From NCBI GenBank assembly GCA_038049695.1, contig CP142456.1:15404501-15468500 (forward strand): DNA of 64,000 bases, read 5' to 3'. The position numbers and the translations under genes were made by a program. Position 1 is the stretch's first letter, and each line of letters starts with the position of its first letter. Below the pieces are notes generated by a model. The model was not told the DNA's origin. It saw only the letters and a program-made list of their open reading frames with translations, and made no database searches. Below, one piece after another: positions 37,753-52,700 of the stretch. Origin of the DNA: Cinnamomum chago. Its lineage: Eukaryota; Streptophyta; Magnoliopsida; Laurales; Lauraceae.

Positions 37753-40700
37753 CGAGAGGGGGAGAGAAATTTTCAGTTAAAGTGAAATTTGATTAGGGCC
37801 TTATTTCCTATTAGAGTTAAATTTTCCTAGGTCCTATTAGAGTGAAACTTGGTTGGGCTCTATTTCTTATTAAAGTGACATTTGCCTGGGCACTATTTCT
37901 TGTTAATATGAGATTTCGATGGAGCTCTATTTTCAATTGGCGTGAAATTTGGTTCGGGCATGTTTCCAATTAGAGTGAAATTTTGATTGGGGCCTATTTC
38001 CAATAAGAGTAAAATTTTGATTAGGTGCTATTTTTAATTAGAATGAAGTTTGGCTAAGCCCTTAATTTCAATTAAGATTGATTTGGTTAGGGAGTAACTT
38101 TTTTATTTTAATACTTTGGGACTCATTGTGGAGCCCACCAATTAAGGTTGTGCCTTATTTTTGTTGGGACCCACTTAATTTTTTATTTGAATCTACCATA
38201 AGGTGGGCTGTGGGCCAAATTGGGGTCCATATGTTACCCGTTAAAAACGATGGAGGGCATAATCAACTAGGGCATTTGTTTACCAAAAAAAAACCAGGGC
38301 ATTCGCTGCCCATTTGTTTTCGCCGAAACAGAAGCATCGAGAGACAGAAAACAAAAAGGAGGGAGGGAAAGGAAAAGAGGGAAGATCTGTTGATGTTGTT
38401 CCAAGCTGTTATTGCTACTGCAATTTCTGCTGCTGTGATTCGATGTTGTTGCCTGCTGAGTGCTCCTACTCACCAGCAAAGAAGTACGGACACGGACATG
38501 GACACAACACGACACGGACACACCAACACGGCATTTCTCAAAAAAGTAGGACACGGACACATCGGGGACACATTAATAATAATATATCTAATAATATACT
38601 AAAGGATAATATCATTTTAACTTTGTAATCAATTTAGGAATCAAATAAATAAAAATTCAAGTACCAATGTACCACTGTACCAACTAACAAACATATCAAA
38701 TTATCAAATAACAATACAAAACTGAAACATAATTCATAATCACTAAACATGAAATATCCATAGTTCCATTAAATGCATACCTCTTTCCTTTTTTCTTTTT
38801 CTAATTTAAAGCCCTAGCCTCTGCCTAATCTTCTTTTTTTTTCTTCCAACTAAAAGAGATCTTTTTTACAAACGGCCCCCTTCTCTTTTCTTTATTATAA
38901 TTTTAATACTTTTCTCCAACTCAAACAGCAAGCGTGTCCCCAACGTGTCCAGGAAATAAAATATAAAAAAATAAGCAGGACACCATTTTTGGCGTGTCGG
39001 ACACGTGTCTAGGGCGTGTCCGTGTCCAACACGTGTCAAACACCGACACGCCAGCCCCGGAGAGGTGTTCGTGCTTCTTAGCTCTCCAGGTATGTCTCCT
39101 CCTTGCAAGTTGAAGTTGCTATTCTTTCTTTCTTTCTTGCACTAGGTTGGACAAATACAGCGGTAGAGGGGTTTTTTCTTTTCTTTTAATTTCTGCAGTC
39201 ATGCCCATTACGTAGTGGCGATACGTCAATGTAGTGGCCACTACACTTACGGGCACCGATAAATATCACACCGCTACGTCGGATTTTGTGGCCGATATTA
39301 CATCCTTGTTATGTGTAAATGAGATGTGAAAATGAGCTCATTTTCAAACCTAAACCTACTCAACTCAAATAATGGTAAACCATTACACGTATTTTCTATG
39401 GGATATGTATTCATATGAAAAGGCAGGCAGTCTGTCCGTTGAAGTTCGGTCGCAAAAGGAACTTTGGTTCGAAACCCACATCAGATTTTTGTGTGTGTTT
39501 TCTTTCTCTACAAACAATCCCTGCTAAAAGACGCACCAACCCTACCTCTCTGCTGCTCTCTCCAAGTACCCATTCCTACCTCTCTACATCCCTGTCATCT
39601 AGATATCTCCAAGTACACTAGCAAATCAACAAGATAAGTTTCTTTAGATCTAATTTCAGGAGGCTCAAATAAAAGCACTAATTCAAACTTCTCCTTACCC
39701 ATCAGAGGGACAACAATTTTAAAATCACCAACAATGCACCAAGAACCGAACATCTATTTGATATCCTCTCTAGTGCATTCCAGAGTTTCCAACTCAATTG
39801 AGAATTATTTCAGCCATATACAAAAGAGAGGAACCAATATCGCCCGCTAATATTTTCTTCCATGCGTCAACCTTGGACCATTTTGCATTATCACGATATC
39901 ACATGATAAGAAAGTTTTGTGGTTCTACTACATTTTGGTTATGTTTTTTTCCATTCAATTTGATGCAGAGAAATTTTATGCTTAGAGATTAGGTTTGGTG
40001 ATTGTTCGATATAAAACAGAACACTAGGTCCAGAACTTCTATACTATCCTCTTTTACCCTTTGTTTACCATAAATTTGGATTCTTAGGATAACATTTTAA
40101 ACTTTACATAGGTTAGAACTAGATGTTTAGTTGGGGTTTCTAAATTTGAGGCATCAACTTTCATGTTTCTGTTCACAGTGCATACTTTGAAGAAAGCTTC
40201 TGGGCCTAATTCAAATCCTCCATTGCAAACAAAGCTATGTTGTGTGTGGTCTCAGTTCCATCTAAGCAAGTGCTGCATGGTGGAGAGTTTGTAAGACAAA
40301 AGAGAAATAGGTTTAGCGTTGGTCTACTTTTGGCAAGTATGGATCATGGTTGGATATCCAGGATTTAATGATGCTTGTTGATGACTTGAATCCCAATCTG
40401 ATTGGATGATGATAGCCGTGGAACTAGACCAAGTTGTTCATGTTAGATAGTATGTCCTCAATCCAATGGATGATGAAATTAAATTGATTTATTCCTTATT
40501 TGATTTATAAATTCATGCTTTATTCATGTGATGGATGGTACTTTATTCATGTGATGAATGGTGATTTATTTTATTGATTGCACATAACCAATACAAAATG
40601 ACATAATAGTTCATGAGATGAACTGGAGCCCCACAAGTATATTAGATGTGGCCCATGTATGCGGATGAGATCCACATACAGGAGACATAGGTCACAAATT

Positions 40701-43700
40701 TTATACTTGAATTGATTCACAACCAGTGATGAGATTAGGGATCTCATCTGACAAGGTTTCAGCACTATGATAACTATGAGATAGTGTGGTTTGTCTCAAT
40801 CATTAGAGTGTAAGACTCTAGATCATTGTGCAAGTACATTGGATGTACTGAAGGACCATGAGTTGCACCTTGTGCAAATCCATCTTTGATTAAGGACTGC
40901 TCTCATAATTCCCAAGCAATAGGCTTCTAATCCTGAGAGATTAATGGACCCAAGTCTCTACTAAACATTTACTTTGAGTCGCCAATCAGTGAGGCCAATT
41001 GTAGGTCAACACCTCGATGTCTTGGGTACGTGCTAGTGGGACGGTGGGAACATATAATTCTCAAGATGGAATCTATCCTGTAAAAGAAATATCCTCATGT
41101 GTCAATTAATGGATTTATCATTGGTAAGTGCACACCCATCTCAATTAAGAGTTAATTGGATGGTACGGATGATCACTGTGATTAATTGGGTCACACGGAT
41201 AATAAGATATGGATCCAATTTGGTTTGACATATTTAATCCAATAAATCCATGGATATAATTGATGGAGGGGCCTACTTGTAGTAATTGGGAAGTTTAGGG
41301 TCTTCTTGTAAATATTCCTAATACTGGAATTCAATTGCACTTATATAGTGGAGTTATTTGCAATTAACAATGGTCCGGAGTTCACATAAGATGTAGGGTC
41401 CAGATATCTCAACTGGATCCAGTTTCTAAGGAAACCCTAGTGGTCCCCACGCTAGCCCTAAGAAGAGATAGTTATTAATCCAATTGAAACTCTGAAACTC
41501 TTAAAGGAAGGAGGAGTATGACACATTCTCATAATATAAGTGAGACTTCTAATTATGGATAAAGAGGAGGTTACCTAAACTTATAAATAATAGGGAGAGG
41601 GGATGTCCAAGAGCATCCCATGCCTAAGGTTGGACGTCCACCTCATCTCTCCCTCTTTTTTCCTCTTCTTTCTCCTCTGGTTTCCTTCTAGAGAGCCTAG
41701 GGTTTTCTTCTCCTTAGAGATCCCACCATTCTCTTTGAGAATATCTCATCAAGAGGGTCGTAGCATGGGGTCAAAAGTTTTGGTAACCTATCCTAAAGGC
41801 CCACCTTCTTCCAACAGTTCAATCCACATTCCACATTGAGATGATCATGGTGATCAAACCAAGATGATTTGGGCAACCATCGATCATGCTTAAGGTGGGC
41901 GCAACTTATTTTTATTTCATTGTTGGCCATATACATTTGAATTTAGAGTCTAGTTTTAATTGGATACTATGACTATCTATATACAATTCCTCTTTTCATT
42001 TATTATCGAATAGGTAATAGAATAAACTTTTTTTTAATAATATGGTGATAATAAACTTATACTATTCAGTATTTTATGTATGTTGGCTGAAGATATCAGA
42101 GAAAGCAAACAAAAGACAAACAAAATTCTCATTCAACCCATCAAAAACAAAAGTAATCAAAAGTCATGTATCAATTTATAGGAATGTTCTTCCATACTAT
42201 CTTATAGCTCCGGTTCTAAAGCATTGTTGATATCGTTAGTTTTGAGTTTTATCAACTTTTTTTTTTTAATTTTTTGCTTTTATCAAACTTTAACAAGTTT
42301 TTATTGTTTTATAGAAATGGACAATGAAATGTTTGATGAAAATGTTCAATGCATTAAAGACTGGGGTTATCTTCCGAAACCCAGCGCGGCAAGAGAGAAG
42401 AAGAATACCACATGAACGGACTTCGTTGACAAGTACTTAACATATGTATTGTTGGAACAAATAAACCCAGTGATTCAAGACGAAAGTGAATTTACTTCAA
42501 AAGGGACTAAAATTAGAAATCGCCAAAGAAAATTAAAGAGTTATTATATCATATGAAGACTCTGGTTGAACTAAGTTGTTTTGGATGGGATGACATCATA
42601 AAAAAAGTTATTGCAAGTGACCAAGTGTAAAAGGCAACAAGGATCAAAATAGCAATTGCGCAGGAGTAGCGACCGGTGGCCAAAACGCTATGTAGTGGGC
42701 AATACGTTATACGTAGCAATTGCGACAATACATATCAACATAACAGTGTAAATTTCTTTAAGTGGTAAAAAATAATTGAATCTTTTGTAGAAGAAAATCT
42801 TGAGTTTCTTTTAGTGTTTTGGAACTATATAAAGGTAGAGCAATGTTGTGAAATTCATTTCGGATACCGTTTGGGTTTGGCTTCCAAGCCAAAATGTTTC
42901 AGCCGATTCGGAATTTCGGCAAGATATTCAAAAATATATAAATATTTCCAATATTATACTATATGTAGGAAAAAATAAATAAATATTAAAAGTGTTAAAT
43001 TCAGATAAAGCCCATATCCTGCTAGAATTAAAATAAAATAAAAACAAAACAAAACAAAAAAACAAAAGTGGGCTCACTCTCTCGTATGAGCCCATAGGTG
43101 GCTTGAACATTTAAAAAACAAAAAGTTAAAAGTAAGGGGGGTGTTCCTGGAGAAAAAAAAAAAAGTTAAAAGTAGTATAAAAGGGCAACAGGTTCTTTTG
43201 CCCCTTTCACCCATTTCGTCTCGAGCAAACGACGAAAGTGGAGAAGAGAGAAAAAGAAGCAGACGGCAACAACAACTTACCTATTTGGCTCCTCCAAGCT
43301 CTAGGGGGCGGAAACAGGGGTTTCATCAGCCAGCAATGCTCCAGTAAGGTAGACTCTTCCATGCTCCACGCTCCTCCAACCTCCACGGAGCAACAACAGG
43401 AAGTCGACACTTGCAATGGCTCCTCCAAGCACAAGTAGCAGCAGAAGGAGGAAGAGGTAGGTCTTTTGTTTTTTGTTTTTCTTTCAACCTAATGGATTGA
43501 ATCGGTGCTGGGGTCCTTTTCTTCGTCCTCGACTCTTCCTCTTTGGCATTTTTATTTTCTTAAAAAAAAAAACCAGCCAAATCGGGACCTGTTCCGCCAA
43601 ATTCAGTGATTATGGACCAAAATCAATGATTTTGGTTCACCAAACAAACCAAAAAAAATTCAGAGATTTTGGACGAAACGAAACGAATTTCGTAACACTA

Positions 43701-46700
43701 GGGTAAAGACAACTTTAGTAGGAAAGGCCCTTGGGGAGAAACGATAGGGAAAACAATGTTTTAAATGATAACTACTTGGCTTGGCTGAGTTTTAAAACCA
43801 CAAAAGTTGTAGCCACGCATATTTTGTTCCGTGGTAGGAATAGGATTATATCAAGATGAGTGATTAGTATTTAGTAATGTATCTCAATATTATATTGATC
43901 CATTGTTTACTTAATAACTATCTACAATGTTTTGTCTCATTTTTCAAATTCATGCACACCCTGAATATGAGTATTTTCAAGGAAAAAGCATTTTCAACTA
44001 CAAATAGCTTGTTATCACATATGGAGATTCAACGGCAGATGGAAGATATGTGATGTTGACAAATCAACGTCCACCACATCCGATGGAAGCCCACCAAGGA
44101 CCCAACGATGATGTGGTAGTAGTCGTCTATCTCAAATAAGAGGAATGATGATATCTCCAAAGCCCCTAAAACAAAACTAAGTTGGCCCTGCAAAGGAAAA
44201 TGCCAGCTCCTTCCAATGCGTCCTTATCTTCTCTGTAAAGTAGCCTTTAAAAGACGGAGTAATGGACACCCAAAGCGCGACAAAGAACTTGGTTTTCTCC
44301 CACCAAGAAGCTATCATTGTTCCCAACCCCAACCCCTTCAAAGCATCTGGAATTCCTTTCCTTCCAGATAGTCCAAACGACTGCAAGAAAGGTCAATCTC
44401 CACAATTCCTTCCTTGTTGGAGCCTTCCAAGCCTGGAAGAGCTCTCTAAGAGGGACTTTGGAAAAACCCCGCAACAATCAAACCACTCCACCACCGAGCG
44501 CCGAATATACTGAGCGGAGTTGCAGTTCACCATAGTCCACCGACTCCACCTCTCTTAAGCACATGGGGCAACCATTAACCACTATCCTCCCCCTCCTCCT
44601 TAGGATATCCAAAGTATGAATTCTTTCCAGATAGCCATCCATCCAAAGATAACCACCCTTAGAGGGGCCTTAATCTTCCAAATGTTGCTCAACACATAAC
44701 TTTACGCCGGACTGTCATACTAAAATGTCAACTCGTTATGATATCCTCTCAACTCGTAATACTAAAACTACAATCATGTCAACTCATTATCCTTCATCAT
44801 TAATCATCTCAACTCGTTATGAGCAAATAAATTGACGGATACAAAATGTCAATGTAAGCAAAATGCGGAATCCTTTGTTATACTAAACTCCAATCAGCTA
44901 CACCGTTCATTAAACCAAGTAGGAATAAATTGTCGTAATATTTTTTCAAATTTCTTTTGCGAAAAAATATGGTTACAAGGTCTAGATATGTTCTTTGGAT
45001 CGGGTCATGGTTATTAGGATGATAATTCGAAATTTGAATGTGTGACCATGATCTGCAAGAAGATGTACCAAGTTAATCTCTATATGACTTCTCTTTAAGC
45101 TAGGTTTCATTTAATCACGTTCATTATTTTCTAGGGTAGGAGGCAAAAGGTCAAGGTTTAACTTTCTTATGACGAATTTATCCATGATTAGTTTAAGATT
45201 GCGACAATAAAAAATGGATAATATGAGCCTATTAGGATTGCAATCAAGTAATCAACGCAATATATCCAATTATTGTAGAGCCCAAAAAGCGTTAAAAGAC
45301 ACATGCTATCTATATACACATAATATAGACAACAGAATTTGAAATATAAAACTTTTGATTAAAAAAAAATAATCTAACAAGAGACTTTTATTAGTTCTCA
45401 TTGAAGTACTTACAGAAGTAACTAAATAATAGAAATCTTTTATGATCAATAAAAATATTTATCTCTTGACTCGTCCTATAAAAGCTGAAACTCATCTAAG
45501 CTCTTCCTCAACCAATTTTTTAGATGAACAACTCATATAAGCAACTTGTACAACTCATTTGATTGGATGCCCTTTGGAATCAAATCAACTTAGCCAAGAA
45601 GAGATGAGTCATTTCAAGTTTTTATAGTTTTAAGAAGATGAGAGGATATCATTAATCATCTCAAATCACCAGTAAGTCATTTTTTGCATTTCTATTGATC
45701 TTCATTTGTACCCAAGATAGATGTTAGGACTTAAGATTACAAGTCACCTTCTCCATTTGTAAAAGATTTTTTTAACATCAATCTGTAAAATCTACTTCTA
45801 GCTCTCCATCTCGTAAGAAGCAAAAATTCATTCAAAACAACAAAAAAAAAAAGGTAGAAGGACTCATTAAACCCATATCAACTATTAACAAGCACCACGG
45901 AATCATATCAAATGGTGTTTTTATCTTAAGAAGCACCCACTAAACTCAGGCAAAAGAAAAATAAATAAATAATTCATTAAAACCAATCCAACCTATCCAT
46001 ACAAAAACCAAAACCAACAGAGAAATGAAAACTTCAATGCCTAGGAATGTAAACTAGGCCAAACCGCCCATGCCCAGCACATTGACTAGCCTAGAACAGC
46101 ATGGCCCGGCTGCTAGGCCGGGGCACAACCCAGGGCTCATCCCAACACGGATAAATATGCTTGTTTGTTTTGGAGGGTAGGTGGACTTATGAATGTTGGT
46201 AAGATAGTCGATGCATTTAAAAGGCCTATTTATGACTTGAGGGTTTGAAAATTGAGTAAGTTTCACTAAGTGGTATTTATGGCCTCATACAACTATTAAG
46301 TTTCAATGAGTGGTATTTTGGCCTCATATGGTCCAAGTTTCAATGGATGATATTTATGGCCTCATAAAAGTTTAAATGACTATTAAAAAAAAAATTTAAA
46401 AGGCCCTTAGGCCGTCATGGCACATGGTCATGCCACAAGACCATGTCGGGCCTAGGCAACTTGGGCACGGCACAACCCAAGCATGGCTGGGCCGCAGCTT
46501 AAGCACGCCTTGTTTGCATCCCTATGAGCAAGGATGTAAACTGGGCCGGCATGGCCCACTTCTGTCATAGCCTAGCCGTGCCACGGCAAGTTGTCATGTC
46601 TTCAGCCCAGCATGCCCTACAGCACGACCATGAGCCTGGTTAGGCTAGCCCACAGACCTTCTTCTTTTTACTGTTTTTATATTTCCATTGAAACTTATAG

Positions 46701-49700
46701 GAGGTCATAAATATCATTTATTGAAACTTGTAGCTGTATCAGGCCATAAATATCACTCTTGAAACTTATATTGGTCAATTTTCAAATCCTCAAGCCATAA
46801 ATAAGCTTTTTAAATGCATCCACTATCCCACCAACATCCATAAGTCCACCCATCTTCCAAAACAAACAGGCCCACTTGTCCATGTCAAGACGGGCGCCAT
46901 GAATGATCGTAACAACCAGGCCGTGTCATGCCACGAGCTAAGGCACCTTGGCCCAACACGACCCAGTTTTGAGATGGGTTGGGCCGGGGCCGCAGCACGT
47001 TGACAAGCGTGTTGGGCCTAGGAGGCCCAACCTAGTTTACAACCCTACCTATGAGTACCAATATTTAAGTTACACAGTAATGTTGAGGAAGATAGCAGGG
47101 CTGAAGAAAAAGGCAAAAGAAGTCGCCTCATAGTAGTAAGAAGTTACGGGGGAAATGAGTTGAAGAAAGCAATAGGAAAAGTTGCCGCACAAATTGGGAT
47201 ATGATCATATGATACACCACCTTTAGATTGCTTTCTTTTAAAGAAAGCAAAAGACACTATGGCCCTCAGTTTCTTTCATATTCAGTTATTTTGTTGCTAC
47301 AAAAGTTGAAAAGGGGCAAATATAGATAATGGACAAAAATAGCCACAAATAAATTTGCCTTCGCTATTCTTTGTTTTCAAATAGTAGTACAAAAGTTCTT
47401 GGCCAGTTTATGTATACTAACATGAAGATCGTCACAAAGTAGTAAGATACCTTAAATCAACACCAAGAAGGGGAAATTTGTGAGCCAAATGGCAATCAAT
47501 CTATTCAATCCATTTATTTTTTTTCCTGATTGGGCCAGATCTCCATTAGATCGCCGATCCACCTAGGATGCTACACACTTATTGGGGAAAGACTAATAAC
47601 TTGGAAACATAAGAACCACTTTGTTATTGCATGATCATACGCTATAGCAAAGAATTGATCCATGGCTCTAACATGGGAGCTCATGATCAAAATCTATGTC
47701 GATATTTGACCGATCTAGCCGTTAATTATCTTGATTGGCTTGATCAAAAGAAAGGGTCAAAATTTCAAGCCAATCAAAGAAAGATCAAACAAATGGGGTT
47801 AAATCATCAATTGGATGGTCGAGATGAATCTAAATACATTGTGCAATATTCAAAGGGGATCAAAACAACATCCTAATGATTTCTATGGACAATCTAACCA
47901 GATTCAATCAAGCTCAAACATTATGAATAGTCCAGCAAAAATGGGTGATACATAGTGTGTTGTGCACTGGTTTTGCAGATCAAAAGAGATGATCAGTCGA
48001 CACTTTCATCAATGCTTAAAGGCTATTGATGACTCATCCCTGAATTCATCAAACAAGCAGGCCCTCATAAACCTAGGGGTCCATTTGGCTTTGCCATATA
48101 TAATTTGAGGAAAATATTCTCATGTGAACTATTCGCATGAGAACCTCGAATCGCTAATATAGCAGATGAATTTCAAAGGTGGGTCCCAACTCTACCATCG
48201 ACCGGATTTTCCGTTCTCATGTGAACAGTTTGCAGGAGAACGTTTTCCAATAATTTGATATAAAATTCTTAAAAACTACATTGATCAGTACATTTTATTA
48301 TTTTTTTTGAAATGGTAACTTGTATTGATAGAAAAAGGAAATTACAAAAGAGCTTTACATTGATCAGTACATTTTATTATTATTACTTTCAAGTACACTT
48401 TCATCAATGCGAAGTAGTTGGGACAATGATCATTGGAGGAACAATACCTAAACCTAAGGATAGTCGAGAATCTTTTTTATTGCTCGTTCAAGAACTATGA
48501 TCTTTGGCTCTGGAATTGAACCATTTCCTCATGTCTAAGAAGAACATCCAGATTAATAAGAAGGAAGCTTGATCGAAATGAATCAGAATGTTTCTTTTGT
48601 GGTCGACCGGAATAAACATCAACTTTGAATTGGGTCAATTTCTCCTCAACAAAATAAGTACTTGGGCCAACAAAATTCTACGTAATCAAGAGATAGTTGG
48701 AAAGGTGACATTGACAAAACCCTATACTTTTCATTACAAAAGCAATAAACCAGAAAAGGATAGATAATCATTTAAGTGTCCTTAATTAGGAATGTGTCAA
48801 AGTCATTGACGGAACCTACATACAAGCATACATACCCATCAATATGCAAGGCCGACCCCCCTCTCCCTCTTCAACTTTTTCAAAAAATTCAAAGGATTGG
48901 GACTGCTTTTAGATTTTTTTTTCGTGGGTATTTTTTTTCATTACCTATATTTGCACCTCCTTAACTTTTAAGGCAACAAAAGAAAAGAATATGAAAGAAA
49001 CTAGGGGCAATAGTGTCTTTTGCTTTCTTCAAAAGAAAGCAATATAAAGGTGATGTTCCATATCCCATTTCACATGGCAACTTCTCCTACTACTTTCTTT
49101 AACTCAGTTCTCTCGCAACTTCCAACCACTACAACAGCTTCTTTTGCCTTCTTCTTTAACCCCGTACGGCTACTTTTTAGTTTCTAACATTGTCCTCAAC
49201 ATTAAAAACGGACATGCTTTAAAATCGCGGCATCGGCCAACCCAAAAAAACGATACGATATCGGTATCGGTCACGGTCATCGCGGCATGAGTTTTTTTTT
49301 TTTTTTTCTTAACCCCAAAAAATTTTGAAAAAAAAAACATCCAAAAAAATCTAGAATAATACTAGAAAACAATTTTTTCCCATTAGTAACAAATATAAAG
49401 CAAAATATCAGCCCCCTAAGTCAAAGCATCCTGTATCACTGTTTAATATTTTACTGTAAAATGTGACAAGCTTTTAGTGTTTAATCTTTTTGCCAGCTTT
49501 ATAACTTATAAATCCATCATCGTTGGCTATATATAAACCCAAACCACTTAGAATAATGATCAAAATAAATGCCTCCTCTAATATGATCTTTGTAAATTTT
49601 CATTTTATAGAACTTAAGCAATTGTTGAATTGACTATTTTAAAACACTTGAGTGTTTTTCTTAAAATTTTATTAGCATGTAAAAGATTAATTTTATAGTA

Positions 49701-52700
49701 GGTCTAAGTCTTATTGCAAGGAAATTTATTAAAGGCTCATTCAAATATGGTGCCATTTATTTTAGTGGTCAGAGATTTTACAGGTGAAATGCATTAGATG
49801 TTTAAAATTAAAAAGGAAAAAATATAAATATAAAGTCCACAAAAAGAGGCCGGCCCACCAATTAAAAACCTGAAGCACTCAAAGTAAGTAGTCTCATATG
49901 GATCTTAGCCTCATTTCATTCTAATTGGAGAATGGTTGATTGTTTAATTGATTAAATTTGATTGGAATTAAAAATCTGACTAATCAAAAAGTGGGTCAAT
50001 CCCCAATTAGAATGATGTTTATATGGGAGCTAAAGAAGATACTAACAGGTTTTTTGTGTGTGACCTATTATGGCCCGTTGTTTGATTGAGTAAATTTGAT
50101 TGAAATTAAAAATCTCACGAATCAAAAAGTGGCTTAATCACCAATTAGAATGAAGTTTATTTGGGACCCAAAGAAGATACCACATATTTACACCATGTAC
50201 ATTAAAAAAGGCCAAAATAAATTACATAAAAAAAGGTCTCGACTTTTGGCCCTTCCAGATTCTAGAAAGACCGAAACCCTCAAAAGGGTTTTGTTTGCTT
50301 CGCACGGACAGAAACAGAGAGGGGGAAGGGGGAAAAAAGGAGGGAAAGAGAGGAGGAGGAGGAGGAGAAGAAAAAGAAGAGGGAAAACAAGGGAAAGAGA
50401 AGAAGATGATGAAGGTGGCAGTGGCTGGTGCAGCAAGGCACGGCGGAGGCTGCAACAGGAGGTGGTGACGGACGCAGCAGTAGCGGCAACAAGTGGTCCA
50501 ACCTTCCAGGTCCTGGACCTCCTCTTCTCTTTCTTTCTTGCTTTTTTTTTTTCCTTCTTTCTGATGGAGGCCCTAGGGTTAGGGCTTGCGTAGATGCAGA
50601 AGCACGTGTCAAAAGACACCTCAAATTATCTCCACAGAGATTTCTAACACGATGAACAACCTCTTCCAGGGAAAATCCCAATTTTATTCAACTCCAAATC
50701 TGAGATTAATATCTCTACAATGTAATATAAATAGGCAAAGTAACTTAGGGCCTAAGAAAATCTAATCTAATAATAGCAACTAAACTAATAAAACTAGGAA
50801 ACCAAATAAATTAGAATACTAATCCTAATTACAATAAAATTAGGAAGCTACTAAAATATGCTGGGTGGGACCATTGGTGGAGCGGTAGCCTGCTCTGCAT
50901 CATTCCCCCCAGGTTGAAAGAAGAGTTCGACCTCGAACTTGGGTTTTCTTCAAGTTGCCTCTATATATATGATGTACGTGAAGCACTTCCTTTGTAGCAG
51001 GGGCCTTTGATTTCTTTTTCGGTGATTCTGGCTTCTTTGGATGAAGAGTAACTTCTTGTCCACCGTGTATGAAGGTATACGTGTTGTTGCGCATCCCATG
51101 TGTGCCATCCTTGTCATACATCCATGGGCGACCCAATAGGATATCTCCACTGTCCATTGGTAGCACATCGCACCAAATTGTATCTCTGTAATCATTACCA
51201 ACTACAAAAGTAACCTGACATGTATGTCGCACGTGCGCTTCATCACCTCTCATTAGCCATTTGACAGAGTATGGACGATTGTGCTTGTAAACCTTCAACT
51301 TCAAGCGATCAACAAGAGATTGAGAGATAATATTCTCACAACTTCCACCATCAATGACAATAGTACAATTTTTCTCATGTATTGTACCTGTGGAACGAAA
51401 AAAAAAATTCGCAACCATTTCTTCTCAACAATGGGAAACGACTTTTGTTGCACCAAGAGAAGTTCACCCTCTGTGTCAGCTGAAATGTCCTCCACTTCAT
51501 CGGAGTCTTCACTTTTAGGATCATCTTTTGTTTCCGGTTCGTCTTGTGCACCTTCCAGTAAATTTAGTCTTTTTGGGGCATTCAAACGCACGGTGACCCT
51601 TTTGCTTACAATGAAAACATGTGAACTTGTTCTGATCTTCAAACTTGGAGGAAAACTTTTCTGAGGAACTGGCACCTGTATTGAAGTCTGGTTTTGCTGG
51701 GGTCTTTTGTGCAGGCCATTTAGACACACTAAACTTTTGAGCTTGATAATTAGCAATGTCCTCAACTTTGATGGCATGTTGGTTGATTTCATCAACATTA
51801 TCAAAATTCTTGAATGTAAGAATATGTTGTATGTCAATACGCAGCCCATGAAAATATCGATCAACCAACACATCATCATCTTCATTCAAGCCACAACGAG
51901 CTTGCATGGTTAGGAACTCCTCAGAATATTCAATAACAGTTTTGGAACCTTGCTTTAAATCTTGAAAATTTGAACGAAGATCTCTTGAATAATTCACAGG
52001 GAGGAATTTTTGCTCCAGTAAATTCTTCATCTCGATCCATGTGTCAACGGGGTCAATATTTTGATTTCTTCGTTTCTTTTGCAACTCGGCCCACCAAATC
52101 GCAGCATAATTGCGCAATCGAGTTGCCACTAAGGTGACTTTATGACCATCCATCATTGGCTTGTGTGCAAAAATATTTTCAACACACACTAACCAATCCA
52201 TGAATTCCTCTGGTTTCAACTTTCCATCATATTCGGGAATCACAATCAACATTGACTGCATGTGGATCTCGTTGATTCCGATTATGTCCTCCATGAGCTT
52301 GATGATTATCCTCATGCCAATTAGTTTCTAAAGTAGTTAATCGGGTTTCAATTCTGGCAAGAGTGTCTTGCATTTGGACCATCATTGTGGATAGTTGATT
52401 AACATTTGCTGATAATTCCGCAACGGTTCCCCTTAATTCATTATCAGTGTGAGAGGAAGATTCTACTTCTACTTGCTTCTTGGGAGGCATATTTGTTTTA
52501 AATCAAATTTAAAATTTCTGACTGACCCGATGTTTAGATCTGTTCTCCACGATCACGCTAGTGAAAGCGGATCTGAAATCTGACGGCAGATTGGCTATGA
52601 TATTGCAAAAACAAGATCCAACAGTTGATCTTTGTCAAATCTTGTTGTTTGACTAGTTGTTATTGATGCCAATATTGTTGCTATCTTATAGATGCTATGC

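Noticed and set aside
37330-42740. Recurring TAGCGG/CGATACG patches near 37340, 39210 and 42660
   Set aside because: They could be ends of one large nested transposon, but I could not pair them as inverted repeats or find a target duplication.
50150-50681. Several overlapping frames with Lys/Arg/Glu or Pro/Ser runs on both strands
   Set aside because: They are products of a purine-rich stretch (GGAGGA, AGAAGA repeats) next to an LTR, not genes.
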